Assembly (NCBI GenBank): GCA_025351525.1
Contig: JANXVV010000167.1
Location: 1-19,955, forward strand
DNA from: Humisphaera sp.
GTDB taxonomy: Bacteria; Planctomycetota; Phycisphaerae; Tepidisphaerales; Tepidisphaeraceae
Length of the DNA stretch: 19,955 nucleotides
Direction: 5' to 3'
The position numbers were made by a program, and so were the translations under genes. Positions 1 to 8,354 of the stretch are shown here, in pieces (position 1 is the stretch's first letter; the number at the start of each line of letters is the position of its first letter). Under the pieces are notes generated by a model, which did not search any database, was not told the DNA's origin, and was given only the letters and a program-made list of their open reading frames with translations.

Positions 1-1074
1 GTGCGCGGGGTGCAAATCCCCAAGCCCGGCGGCCGGGGAATGCGACAATTGGGCATCCCCACGGTGGTGGACCGGCTGGTGCAGCAGGCGATGCGGCAAG
101 TGCTGGAGCCGAGGCTGGACCCGACCTTTTCGGCATCGAGCCACGGCTTCCGGCCCGGACGCAGCGCACACGATGCGCTGAAGAAGGCAAGGGAGTACGT
201 GGCCGAGGGTCGCGTCATCGTCGTGGACATCGACTTGGAGAAGTTCTTCGACAAGGTGAACCACGACATCCTGATGGCGCGTCTGGGCCGATGGGTGGGG
301 GACAAGCGCATGCTCCGGATCATCGGCCGGTTCCTAAGGGCCGGACTGATGCAGGACGGCGTGTGCGTGAGCCGCGAGGAGGGCACGCCGCAAGGCGGCC
401 CGCTCTCGCCATTGTTGGCCAATTTGCTCTTGGACGATCTGGACAGGGAACTGGAGAAACGCGGGCACGCGTTCTGCCGTTATGCCGACGACTGCAACAT
501 TTATGTTGCATCGCAGGCGGCGGGGGAGCGGGTGCTGTCGAGCGTCACCGAGTTCCTTGAACAGAAACTCCGCTTGCGCGTGAACCGGGACAAGAGCGCG
601 GTGGCCTATGTGTTGGAACGCAAGTTCCTGGGTCACCGCTTGTTGCCCGGCGGGAAACTGGGGATCGCTCCCCAGTCGCTCGACCGCGCCAAGGAGCGTC
701 TTCGGCGAATCACCGGGCGCAGCCGGGGCGTGAGCTTCGAGCAGGTGATCGGCGAGATCAACGTGTTCGTCATCGGCTGGGTGACGTTCTTCCGCCACGC
801 GGCGTGCAAGACGCACCTGACGGCGATGGACCAGTGGCTTCGCCGCCGCCTGCGGTGCCTGCGCCTCAAACAGTGCAAGCGCATCCGGACCATTGCCCAC
901 TTCCTGCAACGCCTTGGCGTGCCGAAAGACCGCGCCTGGATCGGGGCATCGAGTGGCAAGGGCTGGTGGCGCTGCGCTGACACTCCTCCTGTACATGAAG
1001 GGATGAGTGCGGCATGGTTTAAATCTCTAAGCCTGGCGAGCCTGACCGAGAGATATATTCTGTTAAACCGTTAG
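1..1074 (+). CDS. ltrA: Group II intron reverse transcriptase/maturase, N-terminally cut by window
   Basis: This is the intron-encoded protein that reverse-transcribes the intron and helps it splice. The frame is open from base 1, so the GTG there is probably an internal codon; relatives carry roughly 70-90 more N-terminal residues. Visible from the window edge: the IPKPGGRGMRQLGIPTV block (RT0/RT1), VVDIDLEKFFDKV with a catalytic Asp at codon 76, the GTPQGGPLSPLLANL block, YADD at codons 161-164 with the other two metal-binding Asp residues, and the thumb/maturase (X) domain ending in GWW and a TERY tail. There is no C-terminal zinc-finger/HNH endonuclease, so mobility would rely on the RT alone. 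The catalytic residues are intact, so the visible part looks functional. The stop precedes domain V by only five bases. Confidence 0.95.
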   Translation: MRGVQIPKPGGRGMRQLGIPTVVDRLVQQAMRQVLEPRLDPTFSASSHGFRPGRSAHDALKKAREYVAEGRVIVVDIDLEKFFDKVNHDILMARLGRWVGDKRMLRIIGRFLRAGLMQDGVCVSREEGTPQGGPLSPLLANLLLDDLDRELEKRGHAFCRYADDCNIYVASQAAGERVLSSVTEFLEQKLRLRVNRDKSAVAYVLERKFLGHRLLPGGKLGIAPQSLDRAKERLRRITGRSRGVSFEQVIGEINVFVIGWVTFFRHAACKTHLTAMDQWLRRRLRCLRLKQCKRIRTIAHFLQRLGVPKDRAWIGASSGKGWWRCADTPPVHEGMSAAWFKSLSLASLTERYILLNR

Positions 1075-1149
1075 AAGAAACCGCCGGATACGATGAGTAC
1101 GTCCGGTGGTGTGGGAGGACGGGGGCCGCAAGGCCCCCTCCTACCCGAT
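1..1149 (+). mobile_element. Group II intron, 3' part (5' end outside window)
   Basis: The segment contains an intron-encoded reverse transcriptase followed by the RNA 3' end. Domain V folds at 1080-1110: the arms ACCGCCGGA and TCCGGTGGT pair over nine positions (one G-T), with the two-base CG bulge at 1100-1101 and a CGC triad at 1082-1084. Domain VI follows: a GC-rich stem capped by a GCAA loop at 1121-1137, and an outer helix GGGAGGA against TCCTACCC with an unpaired A at 1143. That A lies seven bases from the predicted 3' splice site, which is normal for a branch point, so the intron should end at GAT, 1147-1149. The CGC triad and the lack of an endonuclease domain in the protein fit a group IIC-like intron; this class call is inference. 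The intron 5' end and domains I-III lie off the left edge. Confidence 0.9.
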
Positions 1150-1213
1150 CTTTTCGCCATTCTCAGCCGAAATCGATGAGGCGGGATTGCATCAAAACAG
1201 AACGGGCAGAGTA
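1149..1213 (-). mobile_element. Solo IS630-like element end, reverse orientation
   Basis: This stretch matches the reverse complement of 14977-15041 at 62 of 65 positions. The other copy lies directly upstream of an IS630-type transposase remnant, so this is read as the same element's left end pointing the opposite way. Homology stops at a TA dinucleotide in both copies (1212-1213 here), consistent with the TA target of IS630/Tc1-type elements. On the other side it stops exactly where the group II intron ends. The rest of this element, with its transposase on the minus strand, is predicted to the left of the intron, outside the window. Confidence 0.8.
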
Positions 1214-1217
1214 CAGC

Positions 1218-1311
1218 AACCACGAAGCCGCGAAAGCGCAAAGGCAAACGCTAAGAAATTCAAAATCAATTCCCTTCGCGTTCGACTTCGCGCTTTCGCC
1301 GCTTCGCGGTT
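1218..1311. repeat. Imperfect inverted repeat (AACCACGAAG type)
   Basis: Arms 1218-1255 and 1274-1311 are inverted copies, matching at 32 of 38 positions around an 18-base loop. They carry the motif AACCACGAAG-CGCGAAAGCGC. A trailing piece at about 1344-1366, CTGTGTGTCTTCGGTGGCT, resembles the related ACAGAG/GAAGACAC-type repeat. From memory, this class of repeat is common between genes in planctomycetes and other bacteria. It lies in the 427-base gene-free stretch between the intron/IS junction and actA. The rest of that stretch (about 1370-1510 and 1563-1640) shows no gene or clear promoter to me. Confidence 0.75.
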
Positions 1312-1512
1312 CCCCCTGTTTGGGTTGTGGCGAAGCTGCGATGGGTTCTGTGTGTCTTCGGTGGCTCTCCCTCGGATATCCAGTGGAGAAGTCTTGCCGT
1401 ATTGTTGAAATTTCAGACGAAGGTGACATGAGGCGCGTGGTAACGCACGGCCAGGTAGCAGGCAAACGTTTGACTCACATGCCAACGCAGAAATCTAAAG
1501 TTCTGGCGGGCG

Positions 1513-1562
1513 GCCTTCTTCGACCGCTGCGGCGGCAGGGGACTGCCGCCTTCCAGTCCTTA
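1513..1562. repeat. GCGGCAGGGGAC-type intergenic repeat, copy A
   Basis: The core at 1532-1556 matches 10094-10118 at 23 of 25 positions; both differences are C/T. A shared TCGACCGC octamer sits just upstream in both copies. The core is palindromic (GCGGCAG and CTGCCGC around GGGA). This copy is about 80 bases upstream of actA, so it could affect the leader of the respiratory operon, but no regulatory role is shown. Confidence 0.65.
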
Positions 1563-1640
1563 GTTTCAACATTTCGTAGTTTCAAAAGAATTTTAGGTAT
1601 TCCCAACCCGAAATAGCGCGCCTAAATTAGTCTCAACCGC

Positions 1641-2333
1641 ATGGCGCAAATCTTCCATCCCGCGTTTAACACTCTCGCCCGCGCGAGCATCTTCGGCTTT
1701 CTGTTCATCGCCGCAGGTCTGGCTTGGTTGGCATACGGCATCCAGAAATCTCCCTACCTCACGGGTCAGGGAATCGTTCGGACCCAACCCGTCCCCTTCA
1801 GCCATGAGCATCATTCGCGAGGGCTCGGCATCGATTGTCGGTACTGCCATACGTCGGTCGAGCAATCCAGCTTCGCGGGCATCCCGGCAACGGAAACCTG
1901 CATGACGTGTCACTCGAAGATTTGGACCAATGCCGATATTTTACAACCCGTTCGCACCAGTTGGCAACTCGATCGCCCCATCGCCGGCCGGGGTGGCGAT
2001 AAGACCGACGCCGCCGGCTGGGTACGCGTTCACAATCTGCCGAAGATTGTCTACTTCAACCACAGCATCCATGTGAACAAGGGCGTCGGTTGCAGCACCT
2101 GTCACGGCGAAGTGGACAAGATGCCTTTGATGTACCAAGCCGCGACATTGCAGATGGAATGGTGCTTGAAATGCCATCGCGCCCCGGAAGAGAATCTCCG
2201 CCCGCGAAGTGAAATTTTCAATATGGGTTGGAAGCCGCCCGCCGACCAAGACAAACGCGGGAAAGATTTGATCGAGCTGTATCACGTTGCTCCGGCGGAG
2301 CATTTGACGACCTGTTATGTATGCCATCGGTAG
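1641..2333 (+). CDS. actA: Alternative Complex III subunit ActA, pentahaem cytochrome c
   Basis: ActA is the multihaem electron-transfer subunit of the quinol:cytochrome c oxidoreductase ACIII, facing the periplasm and anchored in the membrane. The 230-residue product has one N-terminal membrane helix (about residues 15-37), then five CXXCH haem c sites: CRYCH at 66-70, CMTCH, CSTCH, CLKCH, and CYVCH at 225-229, almost at the C-terminus. Length and haem number match the family. The start MAQIFHPAFN is typical of ActA, although no Shine-Dalgarno sequence is obvious before it. It is the first gene of the operon, followed by actB after a 62-base gap that holds a hairpin repeat. Confidence 0.95.
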   Translation: MAQIFHPAFNTLARASIFGFLFIAAGLAWLAYGIQKSPYLTGQGIVRTQPVPFSHEHHSRGLGIDCRYCHTSVEQSSFAGIPATETCMTCHSKIWTNADILQPVRTSWQLDRPIAGRGGDKTDAAGWVRVHNLPKIVYFNHSIHVNKGVGCSTCHGEVDKMPLMYQAATLQMEWCLKCHRAPEENLRPRSEIFNMGWKPPADQDKRGKDLIELYHVAPAEHLTTCYVCHR

Positions 2334-2335
2334 AG

Positions 2336-2382
2336 GTGGCATGGGTGTCCCGCCCATGCGTTTGATATTCGTGGTGAAGTGC
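2336..2382 (+). repeat. Hairpin repeat between actA and actB (TCC-loop family)
   Basis: GCATGGGTG and CGCCCATGC pair around a TCC loop at 2339-2359, three bases after the actA stop. The same design (GTGGCA, GGG arm, TCC loop, CCC arm) occurs at 12116-12140, with paired base changes that keep the stem. The flanks also share TTTGATATTCGT (2361-2372) and GGTGAAGTGC (2373-2382) with the 12141-12200 region. It may act as an mRNA processing or stability hairpin, or be a REP-like mobile repeat. Confidence 0.7.
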
Positions 2383-2395
2383 AGATGAGTTATCA

Positions 2396-5300
2396 ATGAC
2401 AGAAAGCCCCCTCAATCTATCATCCCTCCGTCTCAAACTAGAGGTGACCGGCGGCAAGGCGTACTGGCGCAGCCTGGAAGAAATAGCCGACGGCCCGGAT
2501 TTTCAAGAGATGTTGCACCGGGAGTTTCCCGAGCAGGCTTCGGAATGGGGCAACGCATTTAGCCGTCGAAATTTCCTGAAGATGATGGCCGCGTCGCTGG
2601 CGCTGGCGGGCTTGCAGGGGTGTACCAGGGAACCGCAGGAACGGATCGTGCCGTATGTGCGTCCCCCCGCTAATTTAGTTCCCGGCCGTGCGATGCACTT
2701 TGCGAGTGCAATGCCCCTGCGCGGCGTAGGCCTCGGCGTACTGGTTACCAGTCGCGAAGGACGACCGATCAAGATAGAAGGCAACCCGGATCACCCCGAA
2801 AGCCTCGGAGCGAGCAACGTCTTCATGCAGGCTTCGATTTTGGGTCTTTACGATCCGGATCGCTCGCAAACGCCGATCTATCTGGGCGATGTCAGCAGTT
2901 GGAGCGCGTTCCAAACCGCGCTTGCCCCGATCATTACCGCCAAGAAAAAAAATGGCAGCGCGGGTCTGCGCATCCTGACGCAGACCATCACCTCACCGAC
3001 ACTATTGGCCCAGGTGAATACCATTCTGAAAGAATTTCCGGAAGCGAAATGGCATCGGTATGAGCCTGTCTCCCGAGATTCGATTCAGGCCGGTGCGAAA
3101 ATCGCGTTCGGCAAGAAACTGGATCCCATTTATCACTTCGACAAAGCGGAAGTGATCCTCTCGCTTGGGAGCGATTTCTTGTTCGCCGAGCCCGGAAGTC
3201 TGCGATACTCGAAACAATTTATCGACCGACGGCGGGTTCGCACCCTCGGTGAGAATGGCCGTCCGATCGACCCTAAAACTGCGACGATGAACCGACTCTA
3301 TGTATCGGAATGTATGCCGAGCTTGACCGGATCGATGGCGGATCACCGATTGCCCTTGAAGCCCAGCGACATGGGCGTGCTGGCGGTGGCGGTCGCGAAA
3401 GAGTTGGGCGTCGCATTGGCCACGACGGTCGAAGAGCCTTCGCCTTCCATTGCAACGTGGGCACGAAAGGTTGCCCGCGATTTGGTAGGGCACAAAGCCA
3501 AAGCGCTCGTGGTTATCGGTGAATCCCAGCCGGCGGAAATACACGCACTGGGATGCGCGATGAACGCGGCCCTCGGTGCGTTGGGACAGACCATCACTTA
3601 TATCGAACCTCTCGATCCGCATCCCGATTCTTCGATTGAGTCGCTCCGCACACTCGTCGAGGACATGAACGCCGGCAAAGTAGACACGCTGTTGATGATC
3701 GGCAGCAACCCCGTCTACACCGCCCCAGCCGATCTCAATTTCCTCGCTGCCTTAAAGCTGGTAAATATGCGAATCCATTTAGGCGAAGCGAACGACGAGA
3801 CGGCTTTTCAGTGTCAGTGGCATCTCCCCGAAACGCACTACCTCGAAGCGTGGAGCGATGTGCGCGCGTTCGATGGTACCACTTCAGTCATTCAACCGCT
3901 GATCTCACCGCTCTACCAAAATAAGTCGGCCCATGAAGTGCTCTCGATGCTCTTGGGTCGACCCGACATCAGCGGCTACGAACTCGTCCGAAACCATTGG
4001 GGCAAAGCACTTCCCCCAGCGGAATTTGAAAATGGATGGAAGGCGGCTTTGCAAAAAGGTATCGTTGAAGGGAGTGCCCTGAAGCCGCAGGAGTTGCCGG
4101 TGGCTACTCTGCCGAGCCTTACGCTCCAATCTACCTCACCCGGTCTCGAACTTTTATTTTCCTTAGACCCAACCATTTACGATGGTCGTTTCGCCAACAA
4201 TGGCTGGTTACAAGAGGTTCCAAAACCCCTTACGCACATGAGTTGGGACAATGCGGTGATGCTATCCCCGCGCACCGCCGAAAAATTTGCCTTGCACAGT
4301 CGCGATCGCGTCAACCTTTCAAGCGGCGGTAAGACTTTGAGCGCAGCCGTATGGATCTTACCCGGTCATGCCGACGATGCCGCGACTCTTAGTCTGGGTT
4401 ATGGTCGTACCCGCGCCGGACGGGTCGGCGGAACCGACAAGCATCAAAACGGCTTCAACGCCAACCAGCTTCGACATTCGCAACATCCCCTCTTCGCCCG
4501 GGATCTCCGGATCGCCAGGTCCGGTGGCGCCTATAACCTCGTCGTCTCGCGAACCCATCACACGGTCGAATCGCGTTCGTTCGGCACCGAAATCAAGCCG
4601 GAAGTGGTTTCGCATCCGGACCCCGCACAGGCGAGCGACAATCTGCAGAACCGCAAGTTGATTCGAGTTGCCACACTGGCGGAGTATCAATCGGACCCCG
4701 TGTTTGCCCAGAAGATCGAAGAAGAAGGTACCGGTGAGAGTACTCCCGGTGGAAAACGAGTTCCCCTTCAACTCTTTCCGGAGCACGACTACTCGAACAA
4801 ACTCAACCCCGCCAAGCACCGTTGGGCGATGTCGATCGATACCAACGCGTGCATCGGATGCAACGCCTGTGTCGTCGCCTGCCAAGCCGAGAATAACATT
4901 GCGGTCGTTGGCAAGGATCAGGTCGATCGTGGTCGCGAGATGCACTGGATTCGCATCGATACCTACTATGCCGGTTCTCTCGATGATCCGGACACCTATT
5001 TCCAACCCCTCACCTGCATGCATTGCGAAAACGCGCCGTGCGAACTGGTGTGTCCGGTCGAAGCAACCGTGCATGATGATGAGGGCATCAATAACATGGT
5101 CTACAACCGGTGCATCGGAACGCGGTACTGCTCGAACAATTGCCCTTACAAAGTTCGCCGATTTAATTTTCTGCAATACACCGACAACACGACGGAGCAA
5201 TACAAGCTGATGCGGAACCCGGAAGTGACCGTTCGCAGTCGGGGTGTGATGGAAAAATGCACCTACTGCATTCAGCGGATCAACAACACGCGCATCGACC

Positions 5301-5605
5301 TTGAGAATCTTCAGGTTCGCATGGAGGAACAGGTTCGCAATTCCCCCTCCGGTGCAGACCGCGCCCAATTGCAAAACACCCTGGACGAATCCACACGGCA
5401 TACGCTTGCCAACCTCGAAACCGCCTGCCAGCAATCGTGCCCGACCGAAGCGATTGTGTTTGGTGATCTGAATGCTCCTCTGAGCCGCATCGCTTTGCTG
5501 AAAGAGGAACCGATGGACTATGGCCTGCTGGAAGAGCTGACCACAAAACCCCGCACCACTTATTTGGCACGGCTGACGAATCCGAACCCTGAAATGACCG
5601 CTTAA
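2396..5605 (+). CDS. actB: Alternative Complex III subunit ActB, fused molybdopterin-like and Fe-S protein
   Basis: ActB is the large periplasmic iron-sulfur subunit that moves electrons through ACIII. The 1069-residue protein joins a molybdopterin-oxidoreductase-like N-terminal half (B1) to a ferredoxin-type C-terminal part (B2), the usual fused form. A twin-arginine motif SRRNFLK at residues 56-62, followed by a hydrophobic stretch ending LQGC, suggests Tat export and possibly a lipid anchor. The B2 part has four cysteine groups: CIGCNACVVAC starting at residue 819, CMHCENAPCELVC, CIGTRYCSNNC, and a split CTYC...CQQSC pair, as expected for [4Fe-4S] and [3Fe-4S] clusters. In the known family the B1 half carries no molybdenum cofactor. 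A 433-codon frame on the opposite strand at 4358-5659 is a shadow. actC begins 13 bases after the stop. Confidence 0.96.
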   Translation: MTESPLNLSSLRLKLEVTGGKAYWRSLEEIADGPDFQEMLHREFPEQASEWGNAFSRRNFLKMMAASLALAGLQGCTREPQERIVPYVRPPANLVPGRAMHFASAMPLRGVGLGVLVTSREGRPIKIEGNPDHPESLGASNVFMQASILGLYDPDRSQTPIYLGDVSSWSAFQTALAPIITAKKKNGSAGLRILTQTITSPTLLAQVNTILKEFPEAKWHRYEPVSRDSIQAGAKIAFGKKLDPIYHFDKAEVILSLGSDFLFAEPGSLRYSKQFIDRRRVRTLGENGRPIDPKTATMNRLYVSECMPSLTGSMADHRLPLKPSDMGVLAVAVAKELGVALATTVEEPSPSIATWARKVARDLVGHKAKALVVIGESQPAEIHALGCAMNAALGALGQTITYIEPLDPHPDSSIESLRTLVEDMNAGKVDTLLMIGSNPVYTAPADLNFLAALKLVNMRIHLGEANDETAFQCQWHLPETHYLEAWSDVRAFDGTTSVIQPLISPLYQNKSAHEVLSMLLGRPDISGYELVRNHWGKALPPAEFENGWKAALQKGIVEGSALKPQELPVATLPSLTLQSTSPGLELLFSLDPTIYDGRFANNGWLQEVPKPLTHMSWDNAVMLSPRTAEKFALHSRDRVNLSSGGKTLSAAVWILPGHADDAATLSLGYGRTRAGRVGGTDKHQNGFNANQLRHSQHPLFARDLRIARSGGAYNLVVSRTHHTVESRSFGTEIKPEVVSHPDPAQASDNLQNRKLIRVATLAEYQSDPVFAQKIEEEGTGESTPGGKRVPLQLFPEHDYSNKLNPAKHRWAMSIDTNACIGCNACVVACQAENNIAVVGKDQVDRGREMHWIRIDTYYAGSLDDPDTYFQPLTCMHCENAPCELVCPVEATVHDDEGINNMVYNRCIGTRYCSNNCPYKVRRFNFLQYTDNTTEQYKLMRNPEVTVRSRGVMEKCTYCIQRINNTRIDLENLQVRMEEQVRNSPSGADRAQLQNTLDESTRHTLANLETACQQSCPTEAIVFGDLNAPLSRIALLKEEPMDYGLLEELTTKPRTTYLARLTNPNPEMTA

Positions 5606-5618
5606 AATACGACACTCC

Positions 5619-7082
5619 ATGAACGCGCTTCCCACTACCACTCCCGTCGACAAAGACACCCTTGAAGTGATGGGGCCCGGCTACACCTATGGTTCGGTCA
5701 CCGACAAAATCAGCTCCATCGTCCTGACTCGCAAAACGACGATCCGTTGGTGGATCGGGTTTGGCGTTACCTTCTCCATAGTCATGGTCCTGGTATCAGC
5801 CATCGGGTATCTGCTGGCCAAAGGTGTCGGAATATGGGGTGTCAACGTTCCAGTCGCCTGGGGATTCGCGATCGTCAACTTCGTGTGGTGGATCGGCATC
5901 GGTCACGCCGGCACCTTCATCAGCGCGTTTTTGCTGCTCCTACGCCAGGATTGGCGGACCAGCATCAATCGCTTTGCCGAGGCGATGACTTTGTTCGCCG
6001 TTGCCTGCGCGGGACTGTTTCCGCTGTTACATCTCGGCAGGCCATGGGTGTTTTACTGGCTGTTTCCGTATCCCAATACCATGCTGCTTTGGCCGCAGTT
6101 CCGCAGCCCGCTGGTATGGGATGTATTCGCAGTCAGCACCTATGCGACCGTTTCACTCTTATTCTGGTATGTCGGCTTGATCCCCGACATGGCCACACTG
6201 CGCGACCGATCCAAATCCTCCATAGGTCAATTCTCTTATGGTATCCTCGCCATGGGATGGACCGGGGCGGCCCGCCACTGGCACCGCTATCAGGTCGCCT
6301 ACCTCTTGCTTGCCGGATTAGCCGCGCCGCTGGTGATTTCAGTTCACAGCATCGTCGGCATGGATTTCGCCGCAGCACAAACACCGGGTTGGCACTCAAC
6401 GATCTTCCCGCCCTACGTTGTCGCCGGCGCTATTTTTTCGGGCTTTGCGATGGTCGTCACCCTTGCCATCCCGCTCCGATCCATCTTCGGCTTGCGTGAT
6501 CTGATCACCCTTCGCCATCTCGATAACTGTGCGAAACTCATGCTCGTCACCGGTCTCATCGTCGCCTATGGTTACGCCACCGAAGCATTTGTGGGCTGGT
6601 ACAGCGGCAACCCCTACGAAATCTATGTCACCGCCAACCGGGCACTTGGGCCGTATCAGTTGGCCTACTGCGCGTTGCTCTTTTGCAACATCTTCGTGCC
6701 GCAATTTCTCTGGTTCCGCCGTATTCGCCAGAATGTGCCCATGCTGTTTGTGATCGCCGTCATCGTCAATATCGGCATGTGGCTCGAGCGATTCGTGATT
6801 GTCATCACCAGCCTGCATCGCGATTTTCTGCCCTCATCGTGGGGAATGTACTCCCCCACCTTTTGGGATTGGGCCACCTTCGTCGGCACGATCGGTTTAT
6901 TCCTCTGCATGTTCTTCGTGTTTGTCCGAATCCTGCCGGTGATCTCTATTTTCGAAATGCGCGAGTTGGTGAAAGAGACGAATGAGGAACATTCGCACTC
7001 ACCTTCCGAACCCGTCGACCCCCATGAACTGGCCGCAACGACCTTGGAAACCGGGGAAGAAGTCTGGCGGGAAAGGGAATGA
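5619..7082 (+). CDS. actC: Alternative Complex III subunit ActC, NrfD/PsrC-type quinol-binding membrane protein
   Basis: ActC is an NrfD/PsrC-family integral membrane subunit and the expected site of menaquinol oxidation in ACIII. The 487-residue product has about ten hydrophobic segments. Family blocks visible include FVWWIGIGHAGTFISAFLLL near the N-terminus, the LHLGRPWVFYWL-FPYPNTM-LWPQFRSPL stretch, and WLERFVIV in the later helices. A charged tail with EEHSHS and EPVDPHE ends the protein. It lies 13 bases after actB and one base before actD, so the genes are probably translationally coupled. The start MNALPTTTPVD is the first in-frame ATG after actB. Confidence 0.96.
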   Translation: MNALPTTTPVDKDTLEVMGPGYTYGSVTDKISSIVLTRKTTIRWWIGFGVTFSIVMVLVSAIGYLLAKGVGIWGVNVPVAWGFAIVNFVWWIGIGHAGTFISAFLLLLRQDWRTSINRFAEAMTLFAVACAGLFPLLHLGRPWVFYWLFPYPNTMLLWPQFRSPLVWDVFAVSTYATVSLLFWYVGLIPDMATLRDRSKSSIGQFSYGILAMGWTGAARHWHRYQVAYLLLAGLAAPLVISVHSIVGMDFAAAQTPGWHSTIFPPYVVAGAIFSGFAMVVTLAIPLRSIFGLRDLITLRHLDNCAKLMLVTGLIVAYGYATEAFVGWYSGNPYEIYVTANRALGPYQLAYCALLFCNIFVPQFLWFRRIRQNVPMLFVIAVIVNIGMWLERFVIVITSLHRDFLPSSWGMYSPTFWDWATFVGTIGLFLCMFFVFVRILPVISIFEMRELVKETNEEHSHSPSEPVDPHELAATTLETGEEVWRERE

Positions 7083-7083
7083 C

Positions 7084-7623
7084 ATGGTGACAAAGGTAAA
7101 AATCCATGGTCTGCTCGCGGAGTTCGATACCGCCGAGCGGTTGCTGGCGGCTGCAGCACAGGTGCGCGATGCCGGCTATCGGCGCTGCGATGCCTACTCT
7201 CCTTTTCCGGTGCACGGGCTGACCGAGGCGATCGGATTCCGAAAGACGCGCGTTCCGTTGATCGTCCTGATCGGGGGAATCGTCGGCGGTCTAGGCGGAT
7301 TTTTGATGCAGTGGTATGCGAACGTCGTAAGCTATCCTCTCATCATTGCCGGTCGACCTTACAATAGTTGGCAGACGTGGATTCCCATCACTTTCGAGAC
7401 GACAGTGTTGGGCGCATCACTGTCGGCGGTCTTCGGCATGTTGGCCTTGAACGGCTTGCCCCGACCCTATAACCCGCTGTTTAACGTCCCCGCCTTTTCA
7501 CTTGCCAGCCGCGATCGATTCTTCATCTGCATCGAGTCCGTTGATCCCATGTTCAATCTCATTACAACCCGGCAATTTTTGGAAACACTGCAACCGCGCA
7601 GCGTGGCGGAGGTGCAGCCGTGA
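7084..7623 (+). CDS. actD: Alternative Complex III subunit ActD (DUF3341-type membrane protein)
   Basis: ActD is a small structural subunit of ACIII. The 179-residue product opens with a soluble alpha/beta part (MVTKVKIHGLLAEFDTAERL, then RRCDAYSPFPVHGL), followed by two membrane helices at about residues 57-80 and 101-124 and a short soluble tail containing FFICIESVDP. This layout matches the family. The frame is also open upstream to 6982, but the ATG at 7084, one base after the actC stop, gives the expected N-terminus and avoids a long overlap. The stop overlaps the GTG start of actE. Confidence 0.93.
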   Translation: MVTKVKIHGLLAEFDTAERLLAAAAQVRDAGYRRCDAYSPFPVHGLTEAIGFRKTRVPLIVLIGGIVGGLGGFLMQWYANVVSYPLIIAGRPYNSWQTWIPITFETTVLGASLSAVFGMLALNGLPRPYNPLFNVPAFSLASRDRFFICIESVDPMFNLITTRQFLETLQPRSVAEVQP

Positions 7624-8354
7624 AGAAATCTTGTCTACAACTCCTTCTGGTTCATTTTGCCAAACGAACTGAAGGTCTGAAATGGTTGGTACTACTCTTC
7701 TCGCTGGCGATGTTCACCGGTTGCGGGAAATCAGACATGTCCGAGCAACCCAACTATGAACCGCACCAATCCAGTGCATTTTTCGAGGATGGCAACTCGG
7801 CCCGCCCGCTGGTCGAAGGCACCGTGTCGAGAAGCGGCGGTCAAAGCGATGCCTACGAGTTCGACCGCTCGGCGCACTCCACCACCGCGCCATCGACCCC
7901 CGCTCAGAGCTTGGTCAACGCCGGCTACCCCGCCGACTTTCCGCAGAGCGGGGAACCCCTCCGCCGGCAGTTGGAGCGCGGCCAAGAGCGATACAACATC
8001 TACTGCTCCGTCTGCCACGGTCAAACCGGTGCAGGGGACGGAATGATCGTTCAGCGCGGTTTCATACGCCCTCCCTCGTTCTACCCGCTCGCCTCCGATG
8101 TGGAGAGCAATCCGGATCTGTATCGACGATCGCAGAATCTGCTACAGGTGCCGCCGGGCTATGTCTGCGATAAAATCACCAACGGCTACGGCGCGATGTA
8201 CAGCTACGCCGCTCGAGTAGCACCGACCGACCGGTGGGCCATCGCCGCGTACATTCGAGTGCTGCAATCGAGCCAAGCCATGCCCCGATCCGAACTTTCC
8301 ACGTTTGAACAAAAGGCGCTGGATGCCGCCGTCAAAGGGGTTGTGACACCATGA
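7620..8354 (+). CDS. actE: Alternative Complex III subunit ActE, monohaem cytochrome c lipoprotein
   Basis: ActE is a periplasmic cytochrome c subunit of ACIII, a likely electron exit towards CoxB. The 244-residue product starts at a GTG overlapping the actD stop. A lipoprotein signal ends MFTGC, making Cys35 the probable lipidated residue; the signal is preceded by an unusually long stretch, so a later start is possible. One haem site, CSVCH, is at residues 129-133 (QERYNIYCSVCHGQTGAGDG), and Met193 in GYGAMYSY is the probable axial ligand, as in related subunits. The stop overlaps the actF start (ATGA), so tight translational coupling is likely. Confidence 0.94.
   Translation: MKKSCLQLLLVHFAKRTEGLKWLVLLFSLAMFTGCGKSDMSEQPNYEPHQSSAFFEDGNSARPLVEGTVSRSGGQSDAYEFDRSAHSTTAPSTPAQSLVNAGYPADFPQSGEPLRRQLERGQERYNIYCSVCHGQTGAGDGMIVQRGFIRPPSFYPLASDVESNPDLYRRSQNLLQVPPGYVCDKITNGYGAMYSYAARVAPTDRWAIAAYIRVLQSSQAMPRSELSTFEQKALDAAVKGVVTP

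Noticed and set aside
1218..1311. CRISPR-like repeat
   Set aside because: There is only one inverted pair, with no regular direct repeats or spacers, and no cas genes in the window.
1176..1616. 146-codon open frame before actA
   Set aside because: It runs across the IS end and two repeat families and has no protein-like features; it is open by chance.
4358..5659. 433-codon open frame on the minus strand opposite actB
   Set aside because: It lies wholly over actB's iron-sulfur domain, which has clear cysteine motifs on the plus strand; the minus product has no recognisable domain. It is a codon-bias shadow.
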